From positions 71,389,176-71,453,175 of the forward strand of contig CM049316.1 of the NCBI GenBank assembly GCA_026874595.1: a DNA stretch of 64,000 bases, in the 5' to 3' direction. The notes beneath the pieces were generated by a model. It did no database searches. It saw only the letters and a program-made list of their open reading frames with translations, and was not told the origin of the DNA. This DNA comes from Sipunculus nudus. Its lineage: Eukaryota > Annelida > Sipuncula > Golfingiida > Sipunculidae. Made by a program: the position numbers and the translations under genes. Below are positions 34,800-47,615 of the stretch, piece after piece (the stretch's first letter is position 1; each line of letters starts with the position of its first letter).

Positions 34800-36364
34800 G
34801 AATCCCACACGTTTAAATGCTGCCTGCCATATATAGCCCCTATACTTCCCGTGTACCGTGAGCAAATTAAACTGAAACCGTGCTCTTTTCTGGGAACATC
34901 AATATAACCTTGCTGTTCTCAGAATCTTCAGGTTTAATTAACCTTCGCTATAGCATGAATTCCCCACGTTTTGTCGCTCCCCACTCCTAGTTTTTCTTCT
35001 AATATCACAATCACAGTCCCGTTGTGGTGGATGTAATTCTGGCCTTGCAACAAAATTAAAGTCAATTCTGCATGCCACATTTGTCTGTACGACCCAGCTG
35101 TGGTCTGGTATTGAGGTCTGCGGTCATCTTCCTCGACTTTAAATGCGAAAAACTATATCGATAAAGAGGAATTTTGTATAGTTAAACGTACGCTATATAT
35201 ATAGTCTGTAGGGCACATGCCTCCAAATATAGAAATATTGAGGGAGAACATTTTTGCATTAGGAGTCCCTCTGCATAATAAACGTTACTAGCTAGATCTT
35301 AATGGTTATAGGGTGAAGTTATCCCTATGTCGATATGCAAACCATAATGTTATTGAATAATATATTTGAATATAGATCGGGAAAAATATTTAACAGTCTC
35401 GTGCTCAGTAAAAATAATCAGTGCCATAATCTGTTAAAGAAACGTGGGAAAACAAGCATAACGCATATGATTATGTAATCATATTAGTGCTCTTTAAACC
35501 GGAAATATGTCCTGTCTGTGAAAAGGAAGCATTTGGAAAGATTAGGCAAGGGTATCAATGGCCAGTTTGGTAGTATTCGTATCGTTTTAAACACATTTTT
35601 ATGTATAAGAGCATGTGTACGCTACACTGAAAATGATCTTAAAGGCGTTTTAATATATTTTTTATAATTATTGTATTAAAATCATGAATTTTATGATAGA
35701 AAAAATGATTATTCTCTCCTAATTATATAAATTATGATTACAATGATGATGATGATGATTAATAACATTATTTTTATGAATCTCTACAGAACATTTTCTC
35801 AAACATTGGTCGAAAGGAAAAGTGATGAAAGAGACATCTTTATCTTTCTGTTAAACGTCCTTTAGAAGACAACGCAGGCTTAGGTCTCTCTGCCTGTCTC
35901 CTTCTCTCTGTATATCTATATGTGTTTTTGGTCTGTTCGTCCTTCTCTGCCTAGCTGTGTCTGTCTGTCAAGACACGTTGTTCCAAAAGTGATGTCAGGT
36001 CCCGATTGACGTCAATGGAGCCGTGTAGTGATTGGCTGTTTCATCGTGAGAAATACCATGTGACATGACAAGGCGGACAAACCTTGAAAATGCTCTTTCC
36101 ACTCACTAGATGGCACTTAAGAGCAAGGGGGGGGGGGGATTCTATAACAGAGATATATGGGGACAGAAAAGTTGGAATAGACACACAGACAAAAGCACTG
36201 TCAATGGATTAAAGAAATTGTTTTAAACAAGAGCACAATGCTAATTTAGAGCTCTCATTAAGTTTAGAGTTAAGTTTACAATTACCAAGAAACATCATAT
36301 AGCTGTACCCTCAATATCACAGTAATATAGCTCTCATAAACCCTGCAGTGTGGGTTTGTATGTA

Positions 36365-36369
<5 letters not shown>

Positions 36370-36415
<46 letters not shown>
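36370..36415. repeat. (CT)23 microsatellite
   Basis: An uninterrupted CT tract. A G12 run lies nearby at about 36127-36138. Confidence 0.95.
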
Positions 36416-36418
<3 letters not shown>

Positions 36419-36474
36419 CCTATGATAAGCTTTCTCTAACCCGACCTCCAAAGCGTTAACAGCCTTAAAAAATG

Positions 36475-36566
36475 ACCGCATTCAAAGCGGTAAAAGGCGA
36501 TAAGAAGGCCATCTCCAAATGGGTCACAACCGACATGTCAACAAGACGACCGCATCAAAAGCGGTC
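36475..36566. repeat. Duplicated short hairpin ACCGC-loop-GCGGT
   Basis: ACCGCATTCAAAGCGGT at 36475-36491 and GACCGCATCAAAAGCGGTC at 36548-36566 are two near-identical stem-loops. Each is followed by a GTCACAnnCGACA block. Confidence 0.7.
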
Positions 36567-37144
36567 ACAGTCGACAGGACGAATCATGCTAAATCAGGTT
36601 CCTTCACGTGTCTTGCAAAATACAGGTCACAGTGGCCTAATTTTATGACCCATTGTAGATGAACAATGCCTTTTGGAGCGTGCGGAGTGTTTGCTTCTCA
36701 GGGAATTCAGAACAAAATCACAACAATTAAAGAGCAGACAGGAAAATACCAGGAAGGCCAAATGTATAATCAGATTATTACTGGACTAACATCGTCAGTG
36801 ATGTCAAAATATATATTCAGCTACCACTATATAGTTCTACCTTTGAAGTTTAGAATGGGGGTTGGGACAGCTGAGGGTCAAAGTCCATGACACCTAGTTT
36901 GCAATAAAAGCTTAACTTAAACCCATGAAACGGAAACAGCTTGTTCATTTTCTCTGAATTCGCCCTCTTCTTTCTTGGAATTATTGATAAAACTGGAGGT
37001 AATAGGAAGTCTCCAATGTAACTTTAATACAGCCATTCTGTATATATAGTTTATAAATAGCAAGCTAATGTTTTTGAACGTTCATCTGATATGCAATTAC
37101 CTGCCATTCATTTCTTATGGGGTTTAACTTGAATGAAGGACAAT

Positions 37145-37257
37145 ACCGCTACCTGTATTAAAGATCACTCATTGAACCCGACTGATTACTGCATAATAAT
37201 ACCAGTACCTCTTAAAGATCACTCATTTAATACTTTTCTGACTGTTGCACAATGACA
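37145..37257. repeat. ~57-bp tandem duplication
   Basis: TACCGCTACCTGTATTAAAGATCACTCATT and TACCAGTACCTCTTAAAGATCACTCATTT start two adjacent copies, each ending CTGCATAATAA/TTGCACAATGA. Confidence 0.75.
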
Positions 37258-37465
37258 TACAAGCTCGTAGATCAATTTATGTATGATTTGACGTGGGACC
37301 AAATCTAATATAAATAGACAGATATTTATTGGATCGGGGTTCATTTAAATCTACAAGTACTTCGGCCGTCACCGGCTACCATGAACATTTATATATAACA
37401 CAATCGACATGTCCCATATTTAAGCCTTTCCAGCACACTGCGCAGTATCGGTCTCACATGAGTTC

Positions 37466-37570
37466 GGCGGCGTAGGTATTAATGTATTTATTGAAGAGGG
37501 TATGGTATTTAGTCCATTCAAATACGATGGATAGGAATTGCTTCGAGGCAACTTAGTAAGTTACATAAAC
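37466..37570 (+). repeat. Dispersed repeat pair, copy 1
   Basis: It shares GGCGTAGGTATTAATGTA, TAGTCCATTCAAA and a CAGGGCAA/CGAGGCAA block, in order, with 43244-43345. It is diverged and of unknown type. Confidence 0.6.
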
Positions 37571-37799
37571 ATAAACAATCTCTTCGGGAGGGTGGCTTTC
37601 AAGGGGCTTTGGTATTTATTTAAATATGTGAAGTTCCTTTCAAGCTGATTTTTAACACTCACGAATTTAAAAAAAATGGAGAAATTCCAACAAATGTCTG
37701 GATTACTCCTATATATTCATATTATACCTTGAAATAAAAAATGCTGAATAATCACATACACAGTTGCGGTTATCCTCATTTAAAGACCAGCATAGACCG

Positions 37800-37802
<3 letters not shown>

Positions 37803-37855
<53 letters not shown>
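37803..37855. repeat. (TA)26 microsatellite
   Basis: An uninterrupted TA tract. Confidence 0.97.
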
Positions 37856-37857
<2 letters not shown>

Positions 37858-39283
37858 GATCACGACTCTTAGTAATGCGGTCACGACTCTTATATTGTAA
37901 TTACGACAGTCTTATGAATAGCTATACATGCATGTATGTATTATATATATATTTTAAAATGTTCCTTCTGTGGCACAGACGGGAACCCTATTGTAAAAGT
38001 AATAAACAACATGCTTTTACCAGTAAATGAATAATATGAATATAAAGTTATATTTTAAACCGCATATATGTTCAACGGCATATGTACAGGCGTATATGTG
38101 CACACTATTCATTATAAATATAGGGTCGCACACTTAAAGAAAGAATTTTATCACCAGAGAGGGTTCGTTAAAAACAGTTGGAACCCTTGAGCGGTTCTTA
38201 ATAGAAATAACCCTCAAGAATATGTATTGATAATATCACAAAATAAGCAAGTATACAAAATTCACCTTAAAGATAAACACAATTAAAAAATTCGTACATG
38301 TAATTATTATTTACAAATCTCGAAGACAGCTTTGTATACAAATATACAAAAAAGCATGGAATCTATTCACTAGAAATCTCGCCAAAATATCTTAATCAAG
38401 AAAAAAATGCCTATATCATATATCCCAGATGTGTGAATCGTATAGTGGCCATCACCCATAGGGAAAACATCTGCCCTTTTAAACCGTATGGTTCGTTTTG
38501 TTGTTGGAACAACACAGGGGGCGCCAAAATCTCTTTGATGTCAGTTACAAGGTTACATATTTGTGGTTTTGCGGTATGCCAGGTATTACTACAGAGTGCA
38601 CATGCCACAAGTTTGAACCACTCCTGAACTATGTAAGAAAATTATCCGTGAATACTTGAGTATACTATACTTGTTTTGCGCGGTCAGTTGCTTCGCAGTG
38701 CTAAAGCACAAAAACTAATGACTTGTATTTTTCAAATAATTGTTCGGCGAAACAGAACTGACCGCCTCTGATGTGGTTAGCGTGCGGCTACTTTAAAGCG
38801 CTTGTCATGCATAAGAGATAATCACAATGACCGCTGCGGTATATGCGAGTTCCGGCATGAATGTCTATTTTGTATACTCAGCACATATATTTGTGTTGTG
38901 GATAACAAATAAAGGATTGTGCATTTTTGCAATAAAGGCCATTTTATGTAAAGGCACGCATCAGCACAAATATACATCATTCTTGTATATACATATCTCT
39001 TATTATACACGTTATCACATAATAACCGAATGCTTGGCCATTGTCAGGTAGAAAATTTGGTATGATATGTAATCATGAGACAGGTAATATAGCAGAAATT
39101 TTGAACCACATGCAGATAAAATATATTTTAATTTTTAAAGTTTCCTCTTCCTTGATCGTTTTTTAGTCTTGCTTATGCATTTGTTTTCTACTCCTGCTTA
39201 ATGTGCTTATGCAGTTGTGCCAACCCTTAAAGCGGAGAAAAAATTTCTGATAAACGGAAGAAGTACTCCAAGGCAGGCTTATC

Positions 39284-39286
<3 letters not shown>

Positions 39287-39345
<59 letters not shown>

Positions 39346-39371
39346 GGGGGGGGGGAGGGGGGAGGGGGAAG
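39287..39371. repeat. (GA)n followed by G-rich tract
   Basis: GA repeats to about 39339, then runs of G broken by single A residues. The G-rich part could fold as a quadruplex. Confidence 0.95.
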
Positions 39372-40564
39372 GGAGTCTTCGCTAGCTTCAGAAAAAAATA
39401 TATGTTGTGCACATCAGTCACTATATAGAGTTACCTTAAAGTAGATATAGAAATGTGCAATTATATGTGTTTTCTGAAGCTTTTATTTAATTTTGGCTGA
39501 AAACAAAAAGTACACCAGCTTTCCGGCACAGGACTTACTATCTTCATTTCAGCTGTTTTATGAGTTATAACGTTTTCATACTACCAAGTCTGTGGCAGCT
39601 ACGCTATTCATATATAGCATTTGAATCAGCGAGCTATACTCTGGCGTCCATTTCATGACTTCTCGTCCCTTCGGGAAACGTTTAATCGAACTCGTCTCAG
39701 TGGAATCCGTCTGACTGGAGTCTTCGGTAAAGTGTTCACCTCTTACAGGGAACATATAAATTTTACTTATATTTGGGTCTGGCTCGAAACACGAAGAATA
39801 TAAGAAATAAACACGCAGTATGTTAGTTGCATATGAATTTGCTTTGACTCGCGCGCTCAAAGAAAATACGATCTTGAGACCATGATTTGTAACGGTAGCA
39901 AAGCAAATTTTGAGCGCTTCAAACGTCACATTATAAAAAAATGCCTATTTTTACTGTTAAGGAATCTTTCAAGTCGATCTTATGGGAAATCCTCATGCGA
40001 GCTATAAAGGAACTGTACAACCAAAAAATATATACAGAATAAATTTATTACATTTAATGACTGAAATGACTTTATATGTTTTGACCAAACGGTTAATATA
40101 TATATATAATATATATATAATATAAGACAAAGTAAGAGTTTGTGTTGTTGTACCCAGTTAATTCTTAAAATCTTGGTAATAGGCAGACCGAGTTGCTCTT
40201 TTGCTGATCATCCGGTGTTCGTCACGGCCGCTTCTGCCATGGGATCGACTTCGGCAAGAGATTGATCGTTCAGGGCATATGTGATGGGGCGGAAATCAAC
40301 TTGGCACTAATTAACGTTGTTCCTACGGCATCGTTCTAAATTCCTTAGTGACACTATGAATTATTGTCAGTCGAGTTGTTGAAAAAACATAATCAGATCA
40401 CAAAAGACAAGTGCTCGTCCCGGCATCTTTATAATCAATTTAGTGTCACAGAACGAACTCCTTCTTCATATGAAGCTGCCATCTCTGCAAGGACAACGTT
40501 ATGTTGATGTCAAATATGTTGACTTTCATATTGTTTAACAATTATTCTTTCGACGAAACTTCTC

Positions 40565-40566
<2 letters not shown>

Positions 40567-40618
<52 letters not shown>

Positions 40619-40624
40619 TATATA
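40567..40624. repeat. (TA)n microsatellite
   Basis: A TA tract of about 47 bases followed by AAATATATATAA. Confidence 0.97.
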
Positions 40625-40634
40625 AGCGAATCAT

Positions 40635-40672
40635 ATGCAAATGCAAATGTTTCAATTCTGTAAAATGCAAAT
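40635..40672. promoter_or_regulatory. Three octamer (POU) sites
   Basis: ATGCAAAT at 40635-40642, 40641-40648 (overlapping) and 40665-40672. Perfect POU/Oct octamers in 38 bases are suggestive, but no nearby gene is recognised. Confidence 0.25.
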
Positions 40673-43243
40673 ACAAATTATTATATGCTAATGCACCTTC
40701 AAATGCCTTTGCAACTGATCTCTGTTGTGTAACATACGCAACACGACTAAGGACGCCACTTATATCTTAGTAGGACATATTGTTAAAAATTTGACGTAAG
40801 TTTAACCATTGGCACCATGAAAAAGATGGGACATTCGTGAAAATACGTGTTTAAAGGAGTGCCTTGAGTAACAGTGATTAATAAGTTGCACGATGCTTTT
40901 TTTTTATAAATTTATGAATCAATACAGGAATAAAACTGTCATTACATACTCGAATATCACGAGTCTCATGTCCATATTAGTAATTAAATTGGCAATAAGG
41001 ACGTTGATTGATGACAGTCACACTAAGTACTGTTTGAGGATGATTTAATACATGAACAGGGTCAGCTCTCTGTTACTTTGAATGTTTAGATTTATTTTAT
41101 TGTATGGAGAGTTCTGTTTGGTGAAGTATCTTCAGTGATATTTGTATTTTCTTCATTTTTTTCATTTGTTCTTTTCTGGTGTTCTGTATACAAGACAGCA
41201 ATAGTCTACTTTGGGCATATGAGCAACCTTATTCATATATATAACCCTTCTTAGTAGCCCTATCATATGTGCTGATAACACCACAAAGCAATGAACTTCC
41301 TGCGAGCAGGCAGGGATAGGGTGACTATATAGCATCCTGCCTATTGAGTGCACTCTGATAAAAGGGATGCAAGCCTGGCAATTACCCCTGGAATAGTTAA
41401 CTGCCCTGACATGGATGACCGGCTGATGATGCAAATAATGACCGCTCGCTCTAACGTTCGAGTTCTGCTCTCTGCATGGATTGGCTTGGTACATGTTGCT
41501 TGGATCGTTGCAAGTTTGTATGCTGCCTTCTGGCTTTGGGGTGTGGTGTGCTGTAGCTTTCTCCGGTCACCGGTACGGGAAAACGGTGGCGGCCTCTCGG
41601 GGTTTCCTGCATGGCTTGTGTGGCATCTCGTCTATCGGCTCCATCAATATTACGCTAAAGGAGCGCGCAGGATTGAAGTCCTAGACTACAGCAACCTGTA
41701 GCTGCTCGATAAAGCAAAAACATCTTCAGTCAGTAAGACATGAATGACAGCTTTGCAGTTTACATTCACACTCGTTAGCATTTCGTTTGGCAATTTTAAA
41801 TAATGGATAAGAAAAATAAAGGATTTATGGAATAAATCATGAAAATAGGATAATCGAGAACACTTAAGAATAAATAGGACCCATATAATTTACAAGACAA
41901 GCAGACCAGATAACTGATGAAGGGATTTCTTCGTTATTATAACAACATATATAGTAGTTTAAGAACTGCATATACATTTGCATTGAAGAATGAAACGAAA
42001 ATGCAGCGTTGTAGCTCTGCATGTAAATGCAAACGCAACATTTTCAAATGCATTGGCATTATTTGAACCGAACCCTCGGCTGACTGACTGACTGGATATT
42101 GAAAAGTTATTTCAGATGCTCTGTGTGGGTATATCCCGAGTGCGTCATTATTAAATAACCAATGGTTAAAGTTTAGGTATCCTTGTAATCATGATTTCAA
42201 TAGTTGAGGTGCCGAGATCATGCACTCAGCCTCATTGACAGTAGCCTATAAAAGTTCATCCGTACATACTGAGGTTGGCTACATATTTACGAGGCTGAAA
42301 TTTCACGATTTCTTCAATTTGAACGTTTCGCGAGGGTTTCATAACTTGCACCAGAATCTGTGTGATCGAAGTACACAGCATTTTCATTTATAATAAAAAT
42401 AAATCCCACAATACCTCACTTAATACCGTTAATAGTAATTGTATTACGACCTATGTCATAATTGATGTTTTGACATTTATTATTGCATGTTTGCATGAGG
42501 TTGCGATACCATCCACATGTTAAGTTTTTGATTAACAAAAACCATGTTTCCAGAGGTGTGATAACTAATCCATTTTATGCAGATGCATCTACCCTCTTGT
42601 TCATTCTAGATAAAAGTGCAGCTTATTCCCGGGGATTCATATTCGCGATTACTTCCCATTCGCGAGTATCGCGAAATTAGAACCTCAGTAGCGTTTTGGT
42701 GATTCAGTTATATAGTATAGTGTCGTTGGTTTTTGATATAATCTTCGACTATAAGCAAATCTATCGCATATATTGTATCATTAGTATTATTAATGTCATA
42801 AAATCATGCGTATAATCTGTATAATCTATGTATCACCTGACAACAATAAAAACTAAGGTTGACCTCGGTGTTACTACACTGTGACGTATCACATAGCACG
42901 TGGCTGTCATGGATACACCTCCGCGGATCAAGGGGCGTATCCGGGTCAGCTGACTCATGGTTTCCGGCACGCGGTCAGTCACATGACCTCAGACGGTCGC
43001 CTGACAAATGCCCTGGGGCATTGATAGTTGATATAGGTCTACATATACATATACTTGTATTATGTGTGACATAAAAACCGATGAGACTGAGGCCTTCATG
43101 AAGCCTTTTACCAAGTTTCATATATATTTAAACAGAGAACCCACCCTGCGCAGATTTAGGACTCACAAAAGCACGACGCAAGTGTCTATGATAAGATTTA
43201 GGCCTATATGGGCATTGAAATTCAAACCCCTTCTACATACACA

Positions 43244-43345
43244 AGCGGCGTAGGTATAAATGTAGCATAGAGAGTAATGTAGTCCGTTCAAACACGTTTG
43301 GATGTAAGATTTGTTTCAGGGCAAATTACAGAAACATGGGTGTAT
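43244..43345 (+). repeat. Dispersed repeat pair, copy 2
   Basis: The counterpart of 37466-37570: GGCGTAGGTATAAATGTA, TAGTCCGTTCAAA, CAGGGCAA. A weaker similarity may extend the relation (GTCACGGCCGCT near 40218 and 43460). Confidence 0.6.
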
Positions 43346-44061
43346 TGTAAATAAGTATATATATGTTCTGTAAAGATGCGCATCTGAAAAGTAAACAAGA
43401 AGATTTTCCTTGAAATGTAACAAATTTTGATTTTAAAGTTTGGCAATTCAGACAAGTAGTCACGGCCGCTAAACAGTGCCTGACTGGAAGAGATTCGTTT
43501 TGAGTAGAAACGACCTATGGCGGAAGGGTGCTACAGAGAACTCTGAAGGCTATTAATAAACTTTAGCCCCATTCCCTCTAATCGAGCAAATAATAGGAAC
43601 CATTCAGGGAAAGAAAGAGGAACAAAGTGCCCAAGGAGCCAATGCTCATGCACGTATTAACCTTTTTCACAGGACGCTACTGACACAACCTACTCATCCC
43701 TTAAAACTCATTTTTTAATATAGATTTTAAAGCCTGCAAAGATTTCTAATATAGGGAAACTTAAATATCCTGTCGAAAGATTTGGGTATTATGCATGGCG
43801 ACTTCCCTGTTAAAATTAAACCATATTTGTTCATCGCAGTTCCATATAAATTTATTTAAATTTTGCATGGTCATAAAGACAAACTAGCAAGAGGGCTTGA
43901 TGAATTTTAATGTTAAGCAAGATTCTGCTTAGGCCTATATATGGATTGAACACATCTTTGACTGGTATTTTCAAATAATGGACAAAAACTATCGTAAAAT
44001 CATAGGATGTCACGTGTAGCTGGCACCACAGAAATAACCATGCAACCCCCTTTTATCACGA

Positions 44062-44065
<4 letters not shown>

Positions 44066-44113
<48 letters not shown>
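44066..44113. repeat. (TA)24 microsatellite
   Basis: An uninterrupted TA tract. Confidence 0.97.
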
Positions 44114-44116
<3 letters not shown>

Positions 44117-45249
44117 GCATGATTTTGAAGCATTTTTTTAGAAAGTACCATTATGAATTATAAATACGTCTGCTGAAAATGACTTATAAGAGGACTATTT
44201 GGACTGAAAGACGGTTCAAATATCTTTGTACATACTTTGTTTTAACATATATGATATAGTATTTAGGATAGAAAGCTCTTAGCCTCAGTCAAAATGCGAC
44301 TTTCAAATTGTTGAAGCAAGAAGTTTATAACAAATGGAGTTACAACTGAGAGTCTGGCGATGTCGAATGTAACTGACGGGGGTCATAAAACTGGCTGCTC
44401 AAAGGCACAGAGAGATGCCGATGATAAGGCCTGCGCTAATTGTTTTAAACTCCTTGGTGTGAGATAAAAAGTATCCGGGGATGATGCACATTCATTCATA
44501 TTTGAACTATAGTTACATATCATGAACGCAAGGTAAGCCACAGTGATAAAAATGTTTAAATTTTCATTGTGCCAAAACCTAAAATAAAATGCTTTTAGAA
44601 TTGTATTCAGTGCCACACAACCCAGTATACACGAGTATGTATACAAAATGACATGAGAAACCGTGCTCCTATTGAAGAAAATTGGCCATGTCTGTTAGGA
44701 CGACTATAGAAAAAAATTGGAACAGAAAGAAATTACTTACGGATGAGCAAATAAGTTCTTGGAATATACTTATATGCATAATTTCGAACAGATTTAACGC
44801 GTGTCAAATCTGGAGGGTTGACATACGCCCGTGGAAACAATTATTGTAACTAAATTGTAACGGTAGGGGGTTAGCGTCTCGATCGTTTCAAAGGCGGCAT
44901 GGTTAATCAGTCACGTGATCGGCGACTGCCACGCCTACTTTCTCTAAATCCAGTTATTCCTTTTCGTCGGATTAAATTCTACCAAACCTTTTTGTTGTTC
45001 AATGCGAGATGATTTAATGTGTGTGAAAATCAAAATGGGGCCAGCTGTCAATGATATCACCTGAGGCTATAGACTTAAACAAATCTGTTTAAAAGTATCA
45101 TGAAGTAGCTGCGGGGGTCGTTTTCTCCCTTCGACTTTTTTAGTTGATGCCTTGACGGCGCGTCGCCACCGCCCTTTCAATCTTGAACCTGGTAAGGCAT
45201 TCATGTGTATAGTTCTATACTGAAGTCTGTTAAATGTATACGAATGCCC

Positions 45250-45420
45250 TGTTGCAACCACTATTGTAATAACGTTCACTATTGTAATAATTATTACAAT
45301 AGTGGTTGGTAAGGGCCAGTTTTTGCCAACTACTGTTGTAATAACGGTCACTATTGTTATAATTATAGTGAACAGTGTAGTAATACTATAGTGAACGTTA
45401 TTACAATAGTGGTTGCAACA
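45250..45420. mobile_element. Foldback element with perfect 33-bp arms
   Basis: TGTTGCAACCACTATTGTAATAACGTTCACTAT (45250-45282) is perfectly reverse-complementary to 45388-45420. Inside the left half a second palindrome, ACCACTATTGTAATAATTATTACAATAGTGGT, reuses the same ACTATTGTAATAA motif. Further variants fill the middle. It is a nested palindrome and either a small foldback transposon or an extruding sequence. Confidence 0.85.
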
Positions 45421-45749
45421 ATGTCCATTGAAATTTGGCAACATTTTTTACCCTTTCACCGATCGCTTCCAATAAGTAATGAAGTCGGAAAACATAATTG
45501 ACAAGGTAAGAAAATATATATGGCTGGCTCTTAGAGATATGGAATTTAATAACAAACTTTGTATTTCAATCCCTATTGATGATGGCCATCGTGATTTGTC
45601 ACATGCAAAAATGTATGCATTTATGAGCTGTTGACTTATTCTTCATTATCATGATTATTCTAAAAAATGTAATAACAAAGTGAGGGTTGGCAAGTCATGA
45701 GACACTATAACATTCGATCAGAAGACCAAAATCCCAGGCTGTGTATTAA

Positions 45750-46015
45750 TCTAATTTGAGGATTTGGACATTGTCCGAAAAAGCGTTATTTCGCTCTCAA
45801 CTTAGACATCCCTTTGCCCCCAAACTCTCTCCGCAGAAAGATTCTTGCTTGGACGCTGTACCTTTACGGAGTACCTTTGTGTAGTCCTTATCAAAGCCTG
45901 ACATGTTAATTTCTAACAGATTCTTGAAACCGCTCGGTTGGGGGGTGGGGGGGTGGGGGTGGGGGTGGGTATAAATGCTATTTTGTATACACACGCTCGG
46001 ATGACAACGGTCGCA
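45750..46015 (+). repeat. Dispersed ~240-bp repeat, copy 1
   Basis: Colinear with 61700-61935: GTTATTTCGCTCT, AGATTCTTGCTTGGACGCTGT, CCTGACATGTTAATTTCTAACAG and GGTCGCATG against GTTATTCCGCTCT, AGATTCTCGCCAGGACGCTGT, CCTGACAGGTTGATTTCTCCCAG and GGTCGCATT. It contains a G4-capable run GGGGGGTGGGGGGGTGGGGG at about 45940-45969. Its type is unknown. Confidence 0.75.
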
Positions 46016-46267
46016 TGTGGAGAATTTATTGGCATACCACTATCAACATAAAAGTTAATTCTTGTCTTGGGTACTCAAAATGAATTTTAATTTCATTTCT
46101 GTGAAAATAACGATTTTTCAGAGAATAATCCCCCATGTATAGTGACTACCTTAAAACGGAACGGAGAATATAGCAATGACATGACGACTCTATATGCATA
46201 AGGGCCATTGTGCATTAATGTATGCATGGGAGGAAAGGCTAATATAATAAATGTATATACGAGCTGC

Positions 46268-46271
<4 letters not shown>

Positions 46272-46314
<43 letters not shown>
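46272..46314. repeat. (TA)21 microsatellite
   Basis: An uninterrupted TA tract; a G12 run lies at 46621-46632. Confidence 0.97.
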
Positions 46315-46318
<4 letters not shown>

Positions 46319-46411
46319 AATATTAGTCAGATGCACATGACAATGTCATATCAAGCTCGCATGGGTCTGATTATAATTCTTGGCCCTGTGCCAGCAGTAT
46401 TGTAGAAACCC

Positions 46412-46493
46412 CTGCTATACAAGGCAGCGACTGTAAAACTAAGAGATCTTGAACGACTGCAGTGTATAACCGATGCGGGAGGAGTATACCATA
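46412..46493 (+). repeat. Scrap related to GA-headed repeat (copy D)
   Basis: GATCTTGAACGACTGCAGTGTATAACCGATGC matches GATCTGGAACGACTGCAGTGTATAACCGCTGC inside copy B (31568-31606), with weaker similarity on both sides. Confidence 0.6.
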
Positions 46494-47063
46494 TCTGGTG
46501 TTCCTTTTGAACAGGAAGCATGCTGCGCCTGCAGGGAAAAACGTTTCCCAGTTTCATGGCATCTGCTTTACGACAGATGATTGACGGAAAAGGTTCGAAT
46601 TAAGGACCGAATAAAAAAAAGGGGGGGGGGGGAGTTTAGAGGAAAATATTTAAAAAAAAATGAATGCTTAAGTGCAGTTTAGTTAAATCTAATTTCACGA
46701 GGTCATATGATTCGCGAAAATGTTTGTCAACGGAGTATTAAGAAGTGTACGGTATGTTCCAAATGTATGATGTATAGTGTATGTTCTTCTTTCTTGGATT
46801 AAGAATTTATTTAAATCTTCAAAAGACTTGATGGGATTACATGTTTTGTTTTTAACTTACAGAACGAAGACATGTCTGCAGATATGTGCCAGATTGTGGC
46901 TAGATATACGTAAAAATATTATGTAAAATCCACACATATTTTCAGTACAAAGAGGAATAAAAATATGTATATGTGTTTTTAACGTTCAATTTGCGTATTA
47001 TGGCGTGTTTTAGGGACTAGTCTCGATTTTCCATTTAAAATTACTTTAAATAAAGATTTGCTT

Positions 47064-47190
47064 TGGACTCGGACATGGACTCGGTATCCAAATGACTCAA
47101 GACTCGAACAAGGAGGACTTGGACTCGGACCTCAAGGACTCGGACTTGGGACTGGGGTGGCCTAGACTCGGACTTGCGGTCGGACTTGGT
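47064..47190. repeat. Minisatellite of GGACTCGGACTT-type units
   Basis: About ten degenerate 6-12-base units built from GACTCGGACTTG and GGACTCGG. It is more GC-rich than its flanks. Confidence 0.85.
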
Positions 47191-47603
47191 GCATGCATAA
47201 TAACACACAAGATGCAACAAAGAAGCAATGACCAATTAGCTTACATATAAACCAATAGATATGTCAATAAGATATTTATGGAGGCCATTTTGAAATATAT
47301 TTAGCCGATTGATAACCCCTATTTATTTATCGTCTTAAATTTTGATCTTTGTGCATGACGTTCATGACGTCGCCACGAAAACAAGCTATATTTGAGTATT
47401 TTTGGTCACTCAGATCAGATATATTGGTTATCAAACTCTATAAGGCTCATTCTTATAAAAGTATACATTTCGCCTTATTATAGAATAATAAATATTTATT
47501 TAAAAAAAGGGGGGACGTTTTTACGCCTATACATATATATGTCTAAAATCGCGTCAGAATACGTTGCTATCAAAAATATGATCATGTTATATACCCTTAC
47601 AAA

Positions 47604-47615
47604 CTATATATATAT

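Larger units (their letters stand above)
34800..45240. other. No gene recognised; repeats only
   Basis: AT-rich sequence. It contains (CT)n at 36370-36415, a duplicated hairpin at 36475-36566, a ~57-base tandem duplication at 37145-37257, a dispersed repeat pair (37466-37570 and 43244-43345), a (TA)n tract at 37803, (GA)n/G tract at 39287, (TA)n at 40567 and 44066, and octamer sites at 40635-40672. Two ~117-codon open frames (39576-39929 minus; 41348-41701 plus) are about what chance gives in this much AT-rich sequence. Confidence 0.45.

Noticed and set aside
39576-39929. 117-codon open frame on the minus strand with fairly balanced composition.
   Set aside because: No recognised motif or clear splice site; the length is within chance expectation.
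41348-41701. 117-codon open frame on the plus strand with a hydrophobic segment, in a slightly GC-richer patch; its end faintly recalls the C-terminus of type II NADH dehydrogenases (SGFPAWLVW).
   Set aside because: About one open frame of this length is expected by chance in 64 kb of AT-rich DNA. The resemblance covers about nine residues, and the competing frame is also open. Not enough to call.
45067-45444. 125-codon minus-strand frame rich in Ile/Thr/Val.
   Set aside because: It is generated by the ACTATTGTAATAA palindromes of the foldback element.
46585-46605. B-box-like GGTTCGAATT, possible tRNA or SINE.
   Set aside because: No A box at the right distance and no cloverleaf can be drawn.
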